From Streptomyces sp. Alt3 (GTDB lineage Bacteria; Actinomycetota; Actinomycetes; Streptomycetales; Streptomycetaceae): a stretch of DNA of 64,000 bases. This document shows positions 1-8,781 of this stretch, piece after piece. The translations under genes and the position numbers were made by a program. How positions within the stretch are numbered: position 1 is the stretch's first letter; each line of letters starts with the position of its first letter. The notes below the pieces were generated by a model. It worked only from the letters and a program-made list of their open reading frames with translations, was not told the DNA's origin and made no database searches. The stretch is taken from assembly GCF_030719215.1 (NCBI RefSeq), contig NZ_CP120983.1, positions 6,820,001 to 6,884,000 of the forward strand. Reading direction: 5' to 3'.

Positions 1-19
1 GGGCTGGCGGTCGGCGCGG

Positions 20-3000
20 TCATCGGGCTGCCATCCGGTGCTGAAGGGCCACGGTTCGTACGAGCCGGATCGTGACCTCCTCGGTGCGCGGGTCGACGCC
101 CAGTGCCCGGACGTGGTGCTGGTGCAGTAGCGAGCGGGTGACGTCGAGCGGATCACGCTGGCCGGTCAAGGTGCGCCGGTAGGTGTCCACGGCGGCGGCG
201 CGGTCCCGCCACGCTTCGGCGACCTGGGAGCCGCCGGGAAGTGCGGTGAGCGCGGAAGTGCCGGACGGTGCGGCGAGCTCGAGCACCTGGCTCCGCAGGG
301 CTCGGTTCAGTGGCCCTTTGCTCTGGGGGAGGTTGCGCACCAACCACTCCTCAACTGCGGCGGTGTTCTGCGCCAGGGGGATGACGAGGCGCAGAGCACT
401 GGCCGCGGCGAGGGCCTGCGGGCCGAACGTGTCGCTGTGCTCGGTGAGCTGGATCTGCGCAAGGGCGGCGGCGGAGTCCGTCGCGAACACCTGGTGCGCG
501 GCGTCCATGGCCGCCTCGCCGCCGAAGCGCCCGGTCTGCGGCTGGTAGGGAGCCAGGGTGAGGCCGGACGCCAGACCGAGCCCGTGCAGGTTGTCCGCCC
601 AGGTACGGATGTGCTGGGCGGCGGTGCCGTACGCGTCCGGCGGCAGGTGCAGCGTGAGGTCCAGGTGTTGGTCCGCGTCCGGCCGGGCCATCTCCCGGTG
701 CCGGGTGAACCACCAGGTCGGCGGCTGCTCGCCGAACGTGGAGAGAAGGCTGGGCAGGTGGCGGCTCAGGATCTCGTCGTAGCGGCGTGGGTGGGCGTGG
801 AGCTGAGCGTGGAGTACGTTGCTGGCGCCCGGGAGGTGTCGCTCGGGGTGAGACGAGGTGGTGAGCTGGGGGCGGGGTATATCGGTCGTGTCGGAGGTCT
901 GGCCCAGGGAGAGCCAGATTTCGTGCGCACGCCCGATCCAGCCGTGGGAGTCGCCGTCCGGGACCTCGCGCAGCTCCAGACGTCGGGTGCTGTCGAGGTG
1001 CGCGCGCAGGACCCGGCGGTGGACCGGATGGGACAGGTCGAGGGGCAGGCGCTGGTCGTACTCGATCATGGCCGCCTTCATGGGCCCCCGTAGGCGGTTT
1101 CGCCAGGTGTCGAAGGCGTGCTCCCACTCCTGGGTCGTGGCTTTGCGGCCGGGCAGGTCGTCGGCCATGAGTAACCAACGGGCCTGGGCGAGGATGGTGC
1201 GGCGGTAGCGCACCCGCGGCAGGTACGGGAGCCGAGAGCCGGCGCCGAAGTTGAACGGCTTGTAGGCGGCGAACCGTCCGTTGGCCACCTCGGCGAGGAA
1301 CCGGGCCAGAGGCGGTGTCTGGGTGCCGCCTTCCAGGGCGTGCAGCACCCGTACGTCGATGCGCCGGCCGGTGGAGAGCTGCACGAGGTAGAAGCTGCGA
1401 GGGTCCGCGGTGACGGCGATGTCGGTGAGATGGATCGTCGTCTCGTCCGCTTCCCGGTGGCCGGACAGCTCGATGACGTGCGGCAGCAATCGCGGAGTAC
1501 GGGTGACGTTCTCGTTGCGGTGCCGGCGCGGCGGGAACACGAGCTGCGCGGTAAGGACGTCCGGCGCCCCGTGGTACGTGGCGGCGAGTGCGTCCTGCTG
1601 GTCGGGCGGCAGGATGTGGGCGAACCGGCCAGCCATGCTGCTGCCGGGGCGAGGCGCCGCGGTGAGGAGGACGTCGAAGGAGCCGCGGGACAGAGCTGTG
1701 GTGCTGGGGGAGTGGATTTCGAAGGCGGTCTCCACCCGGGGCACGAACAGCCGCTCGTCGCTTCCGGTGGCCTTCTCCAGGGCGTCGACTATGTCGTCTG
1801 TGAGTCGGAGTTCGTCGCGGCCGTCCAGGAGGACCTGCTGCATCAGGGCGAGCAGCAGCTCGTCCCGGTCGGTGCGGAGTTTCGGGGCGGCGCCGCGTTC
1901 GGAGCCGAGGTATCCGGCGGGCAGGCCCAGGCCGCTGTCGGCGACCAGGTCCATCACCGGCACCAAGGCGCCGACGCCGTACCGGGCCCGGAACCGGCGG
2001 TGGTAGTCGCGCCAGTGCTGGTAGCCGTAGGGCTGCGGGGTGGTCCGGTACAGGGCCGACACGGCTGCTTGCACTTCCGCGATCACGGCCTGCGGGAGCT
2101 GGGTCTTGCAGTCGAGGACGGTGTCGATGAGCAGCGGCGTCGGGGTGACGGGGGTGAGGGCGCGCATCCGCGTAACGAGGGCGTTCACGTTGGTGTCGGA
2201 GAGTGTCGGCTGGTGGGAGGACACGTCGTCGCGCAGCGCGTACAGCGCGTGGACCAGGCCCCGCACCTCCGGGATGGTGTCCGCCTGGTGCCGGTCCAGT
2301 TCGCGGCACAGGTGCTGGAAGGCGTCCACGGTGGTCATGGGCGCCCACAGGCTGGTGATGAGGAACTGCTGCTCGACCAGGCCCAGGAGGAGAGCGTCGA
2401 TCTTGTCGGCGGTGGCCTGCGGGAAGCCGGCGCGCAGGTGGTTGTGGAGTTCGGCGTACGGGATGGGGGCGCGGGCCGCATCCATCGCGGCGGCCACCGG
2501 TCGGGCGTTGCGGACGGACACCTCGACGGGGGCCAGGAGGACGGAGTGGCCGTCGGACGGCGGGCCCGGCGCCACGAGCCGGTCGCCGCGGGTGTGAGCG
2601 GCGTTGTTGGCGACGAGCGGTAACCGCTTCAGTAACGCGGGGGTGCGCTGGAGACGCAGGATCATGTCGGTGACCCATTCGGCGTCCGGCCGGATCACCG
2701 CGCGGTGCTTGTCGCGCCACCGCACGCCGGCCCGGGGCCCGACGGACACCGGGGCGGTGCCGGCGAACAGACCGAGCGGGGTCGGGCGGTGCTGCCACCG
2801 TAGGAGGTAGGCGGCCGTCGACAGCGCGGTGCGGCGCACGTGACGGGGCTCGGCCTGCCGGCCGCGTACGACTGCCTCGATGGCGTCGGACAGGGCGGGG
2901 GTGGCCAGTTCCAGCGCGCTGCGGAAGTCCTCGCGCTGCCAGATGCCGTTCAGCCATCCGCGGGTGACGGCCACGTCGTCCAGGTCGAGGGTACGGGGGA

Positions 3001-3082
3001 TGTCTGCCGGTCCGGGGCCGGTGGTGGCGCGCAGCATCGCCACGCCCTGCCACTGGTAGCCAGCGACTGCTCGGGAAGCCAT
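20..3082 (-). CDS. Class I lanthipeptide dehydratase (LanB), FxLD-type cluster
   Basis: 1020-aa protein with the layout of a full-length LanB: a large N-terminal glutamylation/elimination region (about residues 30-720) and a C-terminal SpaB-C/thiopeptide-type domain (about 760-1015, from roughly PPTWWFTRHRE to the end). By family knowledge it dehydrates Ser/Thr of the precursor using glutamyl-tRNA, making Dha/Dhb for thioether rings. The ATG at 3082 follows a GGAAGG box; an internal Met16 is a weaker alternative. It lies 94 nt downstream of the precursor gene on the same strand and is the last gene of the operon seen here. No LanC cyclase is visible; one could lie left of the window. The length fits the family and no lesion is seen. 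Confidence 0.9.
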   Translation of the reverse strand: MASRAVAGYQWQGVAMLRATTGPGPADIPRTLDLDDVAVTRGWLNGIWQREDFRSALELATPALSDAIEAVVRGRQAEPRHVRRTALSTAAYLLRWQHRPTPLGLFAGTAPVSVGPRAGVRWRDKHRAVIRPDAEWVTDMILRLQRTPALLKRLPLVANNAAHTRGDRLVAPGPPSDGHSVLLAPVEVSVRNARPVAAAMDAARAPIPYAELHNHLRAGFPQATADKIDALLLGLVEQQFLITSLWAPMTTVDAFQHLCRELDRHQADTIPEVRGLVHALYALRDDVSSHQPTLSDTNVNALVTRMRALTPVTPTPLLIDTVLDCKTQLPQAVIAEVQAAVSALYRTTPQPYGYQHWRDYHRRFRARYGVGALVPVMDLVADSGLGLPAGYLGSERGAAPKLRTDRDELLLALMQQVLLDGRDELRLTDDIVDALEKATGSDERLFVPRVETAFEIHSPSTTALSRGSFDVLLTAAPRPGSSMAGRFAHILPPDQQDALAATYHGAPDVLTAQLVFPPRRHRNENVTRTPRLLPHVIELSGHREADETTIHLTDIAVTADPRSFYLVQLSTGRRIDVRVLHALEGGTQTPPLARFLAEVANGRFAAYKPFNFGAGSRLPYLPRVRYRRTILAQARWLLMADDLPGRKATTQEWEHAFDTWRNRLRGPMKAAMIEYDQRLPLDLSHPVHRRVLRAHLDSTRRLELREVPDGDSHGWIGRAHEIWLSLGQTSDTTDIPRPQLTTSSHPERHLPGASNVLHAQLHAHPRRYDEILSRHLPSLLSTFGEQPPTWWFTRHREMARPDADQHLDLTLHLPPDAYGTAAQHIRTWADNLHGLGLASGLTLAPYQPQTGRFGGEAAMDAAHQVFATDSAAALAQIQLTEHSDTFGPQALAAASALRLVIPLAQNTAAVEEWLVRNLPQSKGPLNRALRSQVLELAAPSGTSALTALPGGSQVAEAWRDRAAAVDTYRRTLTGQRDPLDVTRSLLHQHHVRALGVDPRTEEVTIRLVRTVALQHRMAAR

Positions 3083-3176
3083 GAGGCCCTTCCGTCAGGC
3101 GGCGCGGGGGAGGGGAGAGGGGCCGGTGGGCCGGGCGAAGCGCTTCGCCCGGCCCACCGGCGAGGGACGGCCTGGA

Positions 3177-3368
3177 TCAGGCCGGGTCCTCGGTGAAGGA
3201 GGCGCAGGCGGAGGCGCCGGTCGCGCAGGTGCTGCCACAGCCGTCGCCCGTGGAGCACATGAGCTTGCCGTACGCGTGCTCGGCGATGATGACCTTCACG
3301 TCCAGGGGCGCGAAGTCGTCGTCCAGGCCGGCCAGCGGGGTGGGCGGGGCCAGAGTGGTGCTCGTCAT
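3177..3368 (-). CDS. FxLD-family lanthipeptide precursor
   Basis: 63-aa peptide. The N-terminal half is an acidic leader containing DDFAPLDVKV, an F-x-x-L-D version of the F-x-L-D leader motif. The C-terminal half is a Cys/Ser/Thr/Gly core with Cys at 38, 44, 48 and 55 and Ser/Thr at 39, 40, 46, 47, 50, 53, 57 and 59. The core also has Asp42-Gly43, a plausible substrate for the PIMT-like methyltransferase encoded just upstream. The start at 3368 has a strong GAGGAAGG box. Its place between methyltransferase and LanB matches FxLD-type clusters. The product is inferred to be a small class I lanthipeptide with up to four thioether rings; ring pattern and cleavage site cannot be read from sequence. 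Confidence 0.88.
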   Translation of the reverse strand: MTSTTLAPPTPLAGLDDDFAPLDVKVIIAEHAYGKLMCSTGDGCGSTCATGASACASFTEDPA

Positions 3369-3427
3369 GATGTGCCTTCCTCTTGTGCGGATGGTTCGGA
3401 TGGTGCGGGACTACCTGGCTCCCGGTG

Positions 3428-4663
3428 TTACGCCGAGGGCCAGGAGAGCGAGATCCGGCTGTGCACCTTGTCGATGACCCGGCCGCCAGGAATCTGGTTA
3501 TCGGGGGTACCTGCCGGATAGACCCGGATGGCCGGGCTGGGGCCGCCGCGCCGGTTGGCCTCCCAGTCGCGGAGAACGTCGGCGATCTTGTCGGCGAGCT
3601 GCTGCGCGTTCGGGCCGAGGGCGTGCACGCCGTACTCGATGTGCTTGTTGCCCTCGGTGCGGCGGGTGACGAGGTAGGCGAAGGTGTCGTCCTCGACGGC
3701 GGCGAGGACGAACCGCTTGTTCACGGGGGCGACCAGGCCCGTGTCCAGGTCTTCGTCGACGGCCATTGTGCAGAAGCCCGGCAGGCTGATCGCCATCGCC
3801 ATCTGCAGGGTGTCGATGAGTTCCTGGAGACGAACGGTGACACCGGTCCACAGCTCGTGGCGCGGTGTCGTGACGGCGTTGTCCAGCCGGTGCGGGTCGG
3901 CCGGCAGGCCGTCGTCGAACTTGAGCCCGATCTCCGGGGTGCCGTTGACCAGGAGAAGCTCTTCCCGGTGGGCGGTCGAGCCCTGCATCGGGACGAAGCC
4001 GCAGATCCGCGCTGACTCGCTCTCCAAGTAGGGGCCGTGCTCGCCCGTGACCTGGATGAAGGCGACCGACCGGGTCAAGCCCCGCATCCGCAACGGCACC
4101 AAGAGCCGGCCACCCTGCTTGAGCTGTGCGGTCCACGCCGGGGAGATGTCCCAGGCTCCGGCGGTCACCATCACGACATCGACCTCACCGAGGCCAGGAA
4201 CGGGCTCGGCGGCATCAGCGGTGACGACGTGGACGCGGCCGTAACCGTGCTCGTCCAGGAGCCGGCGCGCGCGGTCGGCGACGACGGGGTCGATGTCCAC
4301 GGTGACGACTTCGCCGTCCTCGCCGACGAGCTCGGCGAGGTAGGCCGCGTTCAGCCCGCCCGAGCCGATCTCCAACACCCGCATGCCAGGCTTCACCTGG
4401 GCCTGCTCCAGCATCATGGCCTGGATCTGCGGGGCGGAGACGGAGCTGAGCTGCACACCGTGCTCGTCCGTCTTGGTGATCACGGCGGCGTACGTGTCGT
4501 ACGCCTTGTCCAGCGGGGTGTTGGGGGTGAACTCGTGCCGGGGCACCTTGCGCATGGCCGCTTCGGTCTCCGGCGAAGAGATGTTGCCGTCCGCGCACAG
4601 CTCGTCCACCACCTTGTTTCGCAGGCGGGTCGCCTCGTCGGGCTCGACGGTCGTGTTCGTCAT
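3428..4663 (-). CDS. PIMT-like O-methyltransferase, FxLD lanthipeptide system
   Basis: 411 aa. Residues 28-90 resemble protein-L-isoaspartate O-methyltransferases (ISSPETEAAMRKVPRHEF, then SSVSAPQIQAMM) and VLEIGSGGLNAAYLA (97-110) is the SAM-binding motif I. It is longer than a housekeeping PIMT (about 220 aa), and the C-terminal half is presumably specific to the peptide-tailoring family. The ATG at 4663 is chosen because GGAGGAA lies 6-7 nt upstream; an open frame extends further 5' but has no such signal and does not look coding. By analogy with LanS-type enzymes it likely methylates a core Asp, here possibly Asp42, to give an isoaspartate or aspartimide. The precursor gene starts 59 nt downstream. 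Confidence 0.85.
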   Translation of the reverse strand: MTNTTVEPDEATRLRNKVVDELCADGNISSPETEAAMRKVPRHEFTPNTPLDKAYDTYAAVITKTDEHGVQLSSVSAPQIQAMMLEQAQVKPGMRVLEIGSGGLNAAYLAELVGEDGEVVTVDIDPVVADRARRLLDEHGYGRVHVVTADAAEPVPGLGEVDVVMVTAGAWDISPAWTAQLKQGGRLLVPLRMRGLTRSVAFIQVTGEHGPYLESESARICGFVPMQGSTAHREELLLVNGTPEIGLKFDDGLPADPHRLDNAVTTPRHELWTGVTVRLQELIDTLQMAMAISLPGFCTMAVDEDLDTGLVAPVNKRFVLAAVEDDTFAYLVTRRTEGNKHIEYGVHALGPNAQQLADKIADVLRDWEANRRGGPSPAIRVYPAGTPDNQIPGGRVIDKVHSRISLSWPSA

Positions 4664-4857
4664 GAACTTCCTCCGGTCGTACGTGTTTGGGGAGACAGGC
4701 CGGCACCGCGTGCCGGTGGGACGGGGGCTGCCGGTGAACGGCCTCCTTCTTGTCGGAGCGCGCGCCCAAGGTTGTGGAGGGCGCCCGGGGGATTTGGTGC
4801 CGGTGGTGAGCCGCCCGGCGGTCCTGTCTGTACCACTCAGGGCCGCCGGGCGACCGT

Positions 4858-5523
4858 CTACGTGGCGGGCACAAGATCGTCCAGGTTGACGACCTCGTAG
4901 TCCCGCAGCTCGCGTACGAGTTGGCTCGCCAGGAACCAGCCCACCTGGGGATGCCCGTACGGCACGGGCGCATCGTCGTGCTCGGCAGGAAGCGGTTCCA
5001 AGCCGAGGGCGGAGAGGCGATACCGGGAACCGACAACACCCCAGAGCGACGTCGCCCGCGCACGGAAGGCGACGTGCCCCTTCCGCAGATGCGGACACAA
5101 TTCGATGGCAGGCCGCACATGCTTAAGACACACCGGCGGCTGCGCCGTCCGCACCGGCTCACCGCCCCGATGCGCCGCGCCCTCCGCAGACCCGGCCAGG
5201 AAGACGTACCCCCGGTCGGTCTCGGCCGTACAGAAGCCGATCTGGCAACGAAGCTGCCGCATGCACGCCAACTGCCGGGCTGGATTGACCAAGCGCCACT
5301 GCGGTTTGCCCGCCGGGCTCCCGGAAGCATCGACCGACTGGGAGCACCGCGCCCACAGCTCACCGTGCGGGCCACGGTCTGCCGGTGTCTCGTTGCGATA
5401 GGCGAGACGCACGGAGCCGAAGGCGTTCATGCTGAGCGTTAGGTCCGATTCCGGTGCGCCGTACTCGCCCTCCCGTGAGGTGATGTAGGGGACGAGTCCC
5501 GACGCTGCGCCGGCCCGCTTCAC
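4858..5523 (-). CDS. Cys-rich conserved protein of regulatory cassette, function unknown
   Basis: 221 aa from a GTG start at 5523 that overlaps the stop of the DUF5999 gene as GTGA, so the two are probably translationally coupled. The middle holds spaced Cys and His residues (LACMRQLRCQIGFCTAE, PVCLKHVRPAIELCPHL), suggesting a small metal-binding module. Comparable Streptomyces proteins carry a cleaner CxxC here (recalled, not checked); in this copy it reads CQIGFC. No enzymatic motif is visible. Its position between regulatory small proteins and the lanthipeptide genes suggests an accessory or regulatory role, but nothing in the sequence proves it. Confidence 0.6.
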   Translation of the reverse strand: MKRAGAASGLVPYITSREGEYGAPESDLTLSMNAFGSVRLAYRNETPADRGPHGELWARCSQSVDASGSPAGKPQWRLVNPARQLACMRQLRCQIGFCTAETDRGYVFLAGSAEGAAHRGGEPVRTAQPPVCLKHVRPAIELCPHLRKGHVAFRARATSLWGVVGSRYRLSALGLEPLPAEHDDAPVPYGHPQVGWFLASQLVRELRDYEVVNLDDLVPAT

Positions 5524-5732
5524 GAGGCTGCCCCCGCCGTGTCGAGAGGAGCGCCGAGGGGCCGGTGCGGGGCGATGACACGGCCGTCGGGGAGAAGTTC
5601 CCCGGTGTCCTCGAAGAGAAGCACCCCGTTGCACAGCAGGCTCCAGCCCTGCTCAGGGCGGTGCCTGAGAGGTTGCGCGGCCTCCCTGTCGGGAGCCTCG
5701 GCCACGGGGCACGGCGGGTTGTGCGCACACAT
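5520..5732 (-). CDS. DUF5999 family small protein
   Basis: 70 aa beginning MCAHNPPCPVAEAPDREAA and containing EQGWSLLCNGVLLFEDTGEL, the pattern of the small actinobacterial family DUF5999. The ATG at 5732 sits behind an AGGACGAG-type box. Four Cys/His-containing positions near the N-terminus could bind a metal. The family is frequent next to XRE regulators and ATPases in Streptomyces; its role is unknown. The stop overlaps the GTG of the next gene. Confidence 0.8.
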   Translation of the reverse strand: MCAHNPPCPVAEAPDREAAQPLRHRPEQGWSLLCNGVLLFEDTGELLPDGRVIAPHRPLGAPLDTAGAAS

Positions 5733-5776
5733 GGTGCTCGTCCTCTCGGGTGGGAAGTCGGGCCCTCTTCGGCGAA

Positions 5777-6249
5777 CTACAGGGCCGTGGGGGAACACGG
5801 AACGGAGATTGCCGAAGAGGGAGTCGTGTGGTGCCGCTGCACGAAGTCGGCGATGGCTGCCTCGCTGTAGCCGTAGAAGCGACCGAGGGCGGTGACGCTG
5901 CGGTCGCCCCAGAGCATCGGTGGCCTCTCGCCCCACTCGACAACGGGACCAGTGTCCGGACAGGACGACAACCGCAAGCGAGGGTTGGGGAAGCCGGGCT
6001 GCTCAAGGAGAAGGTCACGGACCTTGAGCCCGAAGCAGAAGCACGACACCGGGTAGTACCCGCCTCGCCGCGTGCCCCCGGCGGGGACCGCGAGGAAGGG
6101 CGTACGCAGGGTGCGCACAGCGACGCTCTCTCCAAGAGCCAGGTGTCGGAGATGCGCTGCTCGTAGTAGTCGAAGTCGTACGCGTCCCGCGGATGGGCTG
6201 CCGCCGTGGCGGTCACGGGCGGGTGTCTGCCGGCGCTTGGGTTGTGCAT
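5777..6249 (-). pseudogene. DUF6302-like protein, split by a 2-nt frameshift
   Basis: The first frame, from ATG 6249, encodes MMHNPSAGRHPPV to DYYEQRISDTWLLER; conserved coding then continues in another frame (SVAVRTLRTPFLAVPAGG to GRFYGYSEAAIADFV, stop at 5777). The shift lies at a CTCTCT tract (6126-6132, GAGAGAGC on the coding strand). Removing one GA gives LLESVAVRTLRTPFLAVPAGG without a break and a 156-aa protein, which resembles DUF6302 as I remember it (RRGGY and FYGYS blocks). The start overlaps the upstream stop (TGATG). It is either a recent pseudogene or an assembly error; a product could also start at GTG 6118. Confidence 0.6.
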
Positions 6250-6701
6250 CACTCCGCTTCCGTGATGTAGCGGGCTTCGATCAGCTCTTCGACCAGGTCG
6301 GAGGTCACGAAGGCCAGGCGACGAGCAAGGCCGACAGCCTGCTGGTGTGCGGCCGGCGTTCGCTCGCCCCTCAGGGGGAGCCCTCTTTCAACGAGCTGGA
6401 CCATCACCCGGGTGGGCGGAAACTGCTCGTCCGCGAGGGCGATGTCGCTGAGCTGCTTCAAGTGGCTGCGGAGGCGGTCGATCAAGGCATCGGTCGTCGT
6501 GACCGACGGCAGCTGATTGCCGATTGCCATGTCGAGGTCGTCGAAGACTTCCTCGACATCGAGCGGACTCCAGTCCTTGATCCGCTCCAGGACGGACCTC
6601 AAGCCCTCTGTATCGAGTGGAGGTGTCCACTGCGGGATGCTTGGCTCGTCGGCCGGCGGAGGAACCACGTCGTTCTCCGGAACCAGAGCGGTGAGGGACA
6701 T
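6249..6701 (-). CDS. DUF6415 family protein
   Basis: 150 aa with an AGGAG box 6 nt before ATG 6701. The layout PPLDTEGLRSVLERIKDW, then DVEEVFDDLD, LRSHLKQL and an RLAFVTSDLVEELIE-like C-terminus matches DUF6415 proteins, a helical Streptomyces family often annotated as associated with natural product biosynthesis. There is no catalytic motif. It lies 38 nt downstream of the HATPase gene and overlaps the next gene by one base. Such genes usually sit near XRE/ATPase regulatory pairs, so a regulatory role is inferred. Confidence 0.72.
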   Translation of the reverse strand: MSLTALVPENDVVPPPADEPSIPQWTPPLDTEGLRSVLERIKDWSPLDVEEVFDDLDMAIGNQLPSVTTTDALIDRLRSHLKQLSDIALADEQFPPTRVMVQLVERGLPLRGERTPAAHQQAVGLARRLAFVTSDLVEELIEARYITEAE

Positions 6702-6739
6702 CGGAACTCCTGTAGAGGGCCAAGTGCCGGCCGTGAGGG

Positions 6740-7213
6740 TTAGAAGTGTTCGGGGGTTTCCGGGGTTCCGATGAAGACCCACACGTCCTTGCCCCTTGGG
6801 GTCACGGATACGGACGTGTCGTCGGCCAGAGCCCGTAGCAACAACAGCCCGCGCCCCTCCTCGGCCAGGGGGTCCGGAGACGCGTATACGGGCGGGCAAG
6901 GGTCCTGGTCGCGGACGACGGCGGTGACTCCGTCCGGCACCTTCTGGAGGAGCAGGCTGGCCATCCGGTATCCATCGGTGTCCGCCACCGTGTGCTGCAA
7001 GACGTTGGTGATCAGTTCGTTGACCACGGTCAGCATGCGGTGCGCAGTGCTGTCGTCGACGCGCCACCAGCAAAGGTGCGCTGCGACGATGCCCCTGACG
7101 GTTCCCAGATCTTCGGCCCGGACTTCGAAATTCATGTCGAGTTGACCGCCCACGCTTCTGGACGTGGCTCGAACAGAAGCGTCCCGATCGCGGGTGCCGA
7201 TGAGCAGGTCCAT
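6740..7213 (-). CDS. Anti-sigma-factor-like ATP-binding protein (HATPase_c, RsbW type)
   Basis: 157 aa. MLTVVNELITNVLQHT (residues 60-75) is the GHKL N-box with Glu66 and Asn70. RDQDPCPPV then EGRGLLLLRALAD supply the G1/G2 boxes, and the C-terminal VFIGTP strand completes the fold. The start at 7213 is preceded by GGAGGAA. Members of this large Streptomyces group bind ATP and control sigma factors or partner regulators. It is the first gene of the leftward lanthipeptide operon and diverges from the XRE regulator at 7377, so it may help control the cluster. Confidence 0.85.
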   Translation of the reverse strand: MDLLIGTRDRDASVRATSRSVGGQLDMNFEVRAEDLGTVRGIVAAHLCWWRVDDSTAHRMLTVVNELITNVLQHTVADTDGYRMASLLLQKVPDGVTAVVRDQDPCPPVYASPDPLAEEGRGLLLLRALADDTSVSVTPRGKDVWVFIGTPETPEHF

Positions 7214-7327
7214 TGCTGCTTCCTCCGTTCTGCCAGAACCCCTTCAGCAGGGGTGGGTTGCGGTGTGTACTGGACTGGAACCGGTCAGCAACCATTTAGG
7301 CAGAGCGCACCGAGAGCGTGCAGAGCC

Positions 7328-7357
7328 TGATGCCGACAGATGAGAAGTTCGGCATCA
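7328..7357. promoter_or_regulatory. Inverted repeat, candidate operator in divergent promoter
   Basis: TGATGCCGA (7328-7336) and TCGGCATCA (7349-7357) form a perfect 9-bp inverted repeat with a 12-nt spacer, 20 nt before the XRE start codon, in the 163-nt gap between the divergent XRE and ATPase genes. The 12-mer GATGCCGACAGA recurs inside the XRE gene near 7638. Autoregulation by the XRE protein is inferred. Confidence 0.45.
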
Positions 7358-7376
7358 ACGACTTCGGGGACAGAAC

Positions 7377-8781
7377 ATGCCGCAGCCAATGAAGCAGCTC
7401 GATCCGGGCGCCTCCCCCCAGGAGTGGTTCGGCAACGAGCTGCGCAACCTGCGCCTGGAGCAAGGGCTGTCGGCCAAGGCACTGGGGCGGTTGGTGCAGG
7501 TCAGCGACGACATGATCTTGTCGATCGAGAAGGGGAAATATCCAAGCTGCCGACGCGACGTGGCTCAACGGCTCGATGATGTCCTCCGTACGGGAGGGCT
7601 GTTCGACCGGGCGTGGCCGATGGCCTTCGGTAACCGCGATGCCGACAGAAAGCGCGCTGATGCCGATAAGATATCCACGGGAAGTGGGGAGAGGTCCGCT
7701 CAGGTGCCGGCAGGCCGCATCCTGGGCAGAGACGAACCGACTCTTCGCCCTGGGAGCCATGAGCCCGTGATTCGACGCTCGTTCCTCCAGCTCGGTGGCC
7801 TCGCCGCCATCGCGCCCCTCGACCTCACCGAGATCTTCGCCCCCACCGAGCTGACTCTCCCGGCGAACGTCAACCTCGGCCACGTCGACCAGGTCCTGGC
7901 CGCAGCCACCGCCATCAGCGGCATGGACAACGAGCTGGGTGGCGGGGGCATGGTGCGTGACGTCAGCCGGCCGAGCGATGCAGTGGTCGGCCGGCCTCCT
8001 ACAGGCCCAGTGCCCCGAGCACCTGCGAACCGAACTGTTCGCCTCTGTGTCGCGACTCGGGATCGTGGTGGGTGCCTCCGCGTTCGACGCCTACCACCAC
8101 GATGACGCCACCCAGACGTTCCGGTTCGCAGCGGACTGCGCCGAGGAGGCCGGCGACTGGCATCTACGGGCCAAGACGTACTCGTTCCTCGCCCGGCAGG
8201 CCGTATGGATCGGAGCCCCCGACGACGGCCTGACCTACGCCGAGAAGGGACTCGTACGCGCCGACCGGTTGTCCGCGACAGAGCAGGCGATGCTTCACAC
8301 GGCACGGGCCAGGGCTTTCGGGAAAATGGGTAACGTGCGCGACACCATGGCGGCCGTCGGCGCCGCGGATGAAGCGTTCGCCCGGGCCCGGCCTGCCGAA
8401 GAGGCGCCGTGGATGGCCTATTACGACGAGGCGCAGCACAACGGGGACACAGCCCACGCCCTGTTCGATCTTGCCATCCTCGCTGGACAGGACCCGGGCC
8501 GGGCAGCCCGCCGATTCGGCACCGCAGTGAAGGGGCACACCGACGCCTACAAGCGGTCCCGTGCGATCTCGCGCACCAAACTGGCCTCCCTGATCATGGC
8601 CAAGGGTGACCCCCGCCAGGCGGCGGCACTCGGCCACGAGGCCCTGGACGAGGTAGGCCGGCTCACCTCCCGCCGCGCTGCCGACGACCTACGACAGCTC
8701 GGTCGCTTCGCCGCGAAGCATCAGACGGTCCAAGAGGCTCTCGGGCTGCGCGATCGGATCGCCGCTACGGTTTCCGCATGA
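7377..8781 (+). pseudogene. XRE-family regulator with TPR-like C-terminus, 1-nt frameshift
   Basis: The N-terminal HTH (ELRNLRLEQGLSAKALGRL to DMILSIEKGKYPS, about residues 20-65) is in one frame. The helical C-terminal sensor region (MQWSAGLLQAQ to HQTVQEALGLRDRIAATV) is in another. Removing the A at 7965 turns DVSRPSD into DVAGRAMQWSAGLLQ, and the whole gene becomes one open frame of 467 aa, a normal size for this family. The start ATG 7377 follows GGGGA. It diverges from the lanthipeptide operon and overlaps the next gene by ATGA, so it is probably the cluster regulator. Whether the frameshift is real or an assembly error cannot be decided here. Confidence 0.75.

Noticed and set aside
1340..2623. 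A 427-codon open frame antisense to lanB
   Set aside because: Gly/Val-rich antisense shadow without start signal; lanB is clearly the real gene.
351..3053. A 900-codon open frame on the minus strand in another frame of lanB
   Set aside because: Arg/Pro-rich shadow of the LanB gene caused by high GC at third positions; no ribosome site or family-like pattern.
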